From positions 62,001 to 126,000 of the forward strand of contig OZ254962.1 of the NCBI GenBank assembly GCA_965276005.1: a stretch of 64,000 nt of DNA. Reading direction: 5' to 3'. Shown piece by piece: positions 62,670-64,000 of this stretch (position 1 is the first letter of the stretch; the number at the start of each line of letters is the position of its first letter). The notes under the pieces are model-generated. The model saw nothing but the letters and a program-made list of their open reading frames with translations, ran no database searches and had not been told where the DNA came from. A program made the position numbers and the translations under genes. Origin of the DNA: G965232465 sp965276005 (lineage in GTDB: Bacteria > Pseudomonadota > Alphaproteobacteria > JAQWUY01).

Positions 62670-63149
62670 ATGCCACAGTTAGATTTTAGCACTTGGATAG
62701 GGCAGATATTTTGGTTGGTATTTACCTTTGCCGTCATGTATATTTTGATGACTATTTTGGTACTGCCCCGCATGAGAAATATTTCTGTTCGGCGGGAACA
62801 AAAAATTTCTGGCGATTTAAAACGGGCGGAAGAGTTGAGCGCAGAGGCGAAATCTATCGTCAAAGATGCCCAACAAACCCTAAGCAATGCCCAATCTGAG
62901 GCGGACGCTATCTTGGCAAAAGCGGTGCAAGATGCCCATCAATCTACAGACACGCAGGTGGCAGAAGCTACCAAAAAGATCGATGCAAGGGTATCGGAGG
63001 CTTTAGAAAGTGTGGAAAAGCAAAAGACCGATGCGTTAAAATCTTTGGATTCGATGGTTATCGAGGTGGCTGCCGACACACTAAACCGCATGGGGGCTGT
63101 GCAAGATGCAAAAACGGCTGTGCAGGCACGGGTACTGAAAAAGTCGTGA
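62670..63149 (+). CDS. ATP synthase F0 subunit b'
   Basis: Peripheral-stalk subunit of 159 aa: one N-terminal membrane helix (IGQIFWLVFTFAVMYILM) and a long charged helix that dimerises with subunit b (RREQKISGDLKRAEELSAEA, then the Ala/Gln-rich coil to the end). The divergent b' (atpF2/atpG) is typical of Alphaproteobacteria and cyanobacteria. The start PQLDFSTWIGQIFWL is a family landmark. 25 bp before subunit b. Confidence 0.93.
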   Translation: MPQLDFSTWIGQIFWLVFTFAVMYILMTILVLPRMRNISVRREQKISGDLKRAEELSAEAKSIVKDAQQTLSNAQSEADAILAKAVQDAHQSTDTQVAEATKKIDARVSEALESVEKQKTDALKSLDSMVIEVAADTLNRMGAVQDAKTAVQARVLKKS

Positions 63150-63174
63150 CTTTATATGTAGCAGGGATTGAAAA

Positions 63175-63648
63175 ATGGAATTTTTATATTATGATTCGTT
63201 TTATGTGTACCTAGCGTTTTTTGCCGTTATGGCGTTGTTGGTGGTCAAGGGCAAGAATGCCATATTAGGCACTTCTTACCAACGCATCAAACGCATCAGC
63301 AACGATATTGCAGCAGCGGAAAAACTGCGTATGGAGGCACAACAAATGCTAGCGGAACAAGAAAAAAAGTTTCGTGAAACCGTCGCCCTGTCCGAAAGCC
63401 TTGTCCAAGATGCCCGGGATAAATCCGATCGCATCACTGAGCAGGCACAACAGAACGCCGAAGACATCATTGCCCGTGCTGAAGAACGGGCGGCAAAAAC
63501 CATCCAACGGGCGGAAGTCGAAGCCCGTGTCGCCTTGCAAAATCAAGCGGTCGACAAAGCGTTTGAAATCGTAAGAGAAATGGCGATAGAACACGCCGGC
63601 GATGTGTCGTTGCAAACCGCTATTGCCGATATTAAAAAATTCAAATAA
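63175..63648 (+). CDS. atpF: ATP synthase F0 subunit b
   Basis: Second stalk subunit, 157 aa. N-terminal helix SFYVYLAFFAVMALLVVKG, followed by an uninterrupted amphipathic coil (AAAEKLRMEAQQMLAEQEKK, then ERAAKTIQRAEVEARVALQN) reaching F1. With b' it forms the heterodimer holding the alpha3beta3 head. Ends the F0 group; F1 genes (atpHAGDC) are not in the window, as is usual for the split operons of this class. Confidence 0.94.
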   Translation: MEFLYYDSFYVYLAFFAVMALLVVKGKNAILGTSYQRIKRISNDIAAAEKLRMEAQQMLAEQEKKFRETVALSESLVQDARDKSDRITEQAQQNAEDIIARAEERAAKTIQRAEVEARVALQNQAVDKAFEIVREMAIEHAGDVSLQTAIADIKKFK

Positions 63649-63649
63649 G

Positions 63650-63669
63650 GGGGCAAAAAGGGGCAACAA
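63650..63669 (+). repeat. Doubled 10-bp leader before the DUF1737 gene
   Basis: GGGGCAAAAA then GGGGCAACAA, two near-equal 10-bp units ending 1 nt before the ATG. The same doublet, GGGGCAAACA and GGGGCAAATA, stands before the next gene (63861-63880). Possibly a repeated ribosome-binding element. Confidence 0.5.
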
Positions 63670-63670
63670 T

Positions 63671-63850
63671 ATGTCAAAACGCAAAAACTATCGTTTTATC
63701 ACAGGTCCAGACGATGCCCAGTTTTGCCAACGGGTATCGGACGCTTTGGCAGAGGGGTATGTGCTGTATGGACACCCACAACACACCTATAACGCCGCAG
63801 CAAAAATGATGTATTGTGGACAAGCGGTCGTACTGCCCGATTATGCCTAA
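63671..63850 (+). CDS. DUF1737-family small protein
   Basis: Protein of 59 aa covering one DUF1737 domain: YRFITGPDDAQFCQRVSDAL followed by EGYVLYGHPQHTYN and the final strand YCGQAVVLPDY. The family is small and of unknown function, common in Alphaproteobacteria. The frame is open back to 63602 in atpF; ATG 63671 is chosen because the domain starts there and the doubled GGGGCAA leader precedes it. No signal peptide or membrane segment. Confidence 0.8.
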   Translation: MSKRKNYRFITGPDDAQFCQRVSDALAEGYVLYGHPQHTYNAAAKMMYCGQAVVLPDYA

Positions 63851-63860
63851 TAGTCATACA

Positions 63861-63880
63861 GGGGCAAACAGGGGCAAATA
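63861..63880 (+). repeat. Doubled 10-bp leader before the right-edge gene
   Basis: GGGGCAAACA (63861-63870) and GGGGCAAATA (63871-63880) lie directly in front of ATG 63881. It is nearly identical to the leader at 63650-63669, suggesting that leader and gene start were copied or are under common selection. Confidence 0.5.
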
Positions 63881-64000
63881 ATGGTAAATCTGCACAAGCC
63901 CATTGCCTATGTCGGGGCGTCTTGTGGCAGTAGTGCCGGCATTATCGGCTGTGAAAATGCCCCTGATATATTGCGGGCAAAATATGCCGCTATTGCCGAT
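63881..64000 (+). CDS. Partial gene, possibly arginase/agmatinase family (3' end outside window)
   Basis: Forty codons of an open frame running off the right edge. The start MVNLHKPIAYVGASCGSSAGIIG, read as two short segments IAYVGASCGSSAG and GCENAPDILRAKY, resembles the first strand and loop of arginase-like ureohydrolases (a strand, Gly-rich turn, then GxxxxPxxLR). Metal-binding motifs would lie further on and cannot be seen. Function is therefore a guess. Confidence 0.4.
   Translation, partial: MVNLHKPIAYVGASCGSSAGIIGCENAPDILRAKYAAIAD

Overview
The window looks like part of the chromosome of an Alphaproteobacterium of moderate to low GC. This rests on the gene content and order: hisZ next to purA; rimP-nusA-ylxR-infB-rbfA; sdhCDAB; acnA; glnD; mutY-dciA(DUF721)-dsbA-like; and a separate F0 cluster atpI-atpB-atpE-atpF'-atpF with the extra b' subunit. 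No rRNA or tRNA gene was seen, so the order or family cannot be fixed from this window.

Layout. 1-4.0 kb: end of a polyol uptake and catabolism operon (ABC permease, ATPase, mannitol 2-dehydrogenase-like enzyme, fructokinase-like PfkB kinase). 4.0-6.5 kb: purA and hisZ on the minus strand. 6.6-13 kb: a second sugar ABC system (divergent ATPase; binding protein, two permeases) with a GH42 beta-galactosidase. 13-15 kb: an SLC13-type anion permease. 15.1-17.9 kb: an AT-rich restriction-modification module of BcgI-like build. 18-27 kb: tsaC-like gene, aminotransferase, TetR regulator, transaldolase-like aldolase, XerC-type recombinase, an EamA transporter with a broken paralogue behind it, a TSUP permease, uxuA and trmJ; two copies of a roughly 133-bp folded intergenic repeat lie here. 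27.2-32.9 kb: the transcription/translation operon rimP-nusA-ylxR-infB-rbfA. 33-40.8 kb: three tandem paralogues of lipoprotein-anchored subtilisin-like autotransporters. 40.9-43.7 kb: an iron-complex ABC importer. 43.8-47.2 kb: sdhCDAB. 47.4-48.4 kb: hspQ and pyrE. 48.5-52 kb: a second AT-rich nuclease-methylase plus specificity-subunit module. 52-61.2 kb: ymdB-like, fthC, acnA, glnD, mutY, dciA, dsbA-like. 61.2-64 kb: F0 ATP synthase genes and two small genes at the right edge.

How the genes work together. The left third is a carbon-uptake region: polyols enter by ABC transport, are oxidised to ketoses and phosphorylated; galactosides enter by the second system and are split in the cytoplasm by GH42; uxuA and the TalC-like aldolase add hexuronate and sugar-phosphate routes. 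The right part is core energy metabolism (aconitase, succinate dehydrogenase, ATP synthase) and information processing.

The most striking locus is the protease trio. Each has a lipobox, a subtilase domain in which the usual catalytic Asp is replaced by Glu in all three copies, and an almost identical C-terminal half that looks like a translocator barrel. Two copies carry poly-G tracts (9 and 11) directly behind the lipidated Cys codon, which would allow phase variation, much as known for the NalP autotransporter of Neisseria. Upstream promoter elements are duplicated with the genes and are intact only in front of the first-transcribed copy. Other notable items are a partial duplication of the sdhA 3' end between sdhA and sdhB, an SdhC that seems to lack its haem-ligand His, and divergent mutY/dciA starts only 20 bp apart and embedded in a dyad.
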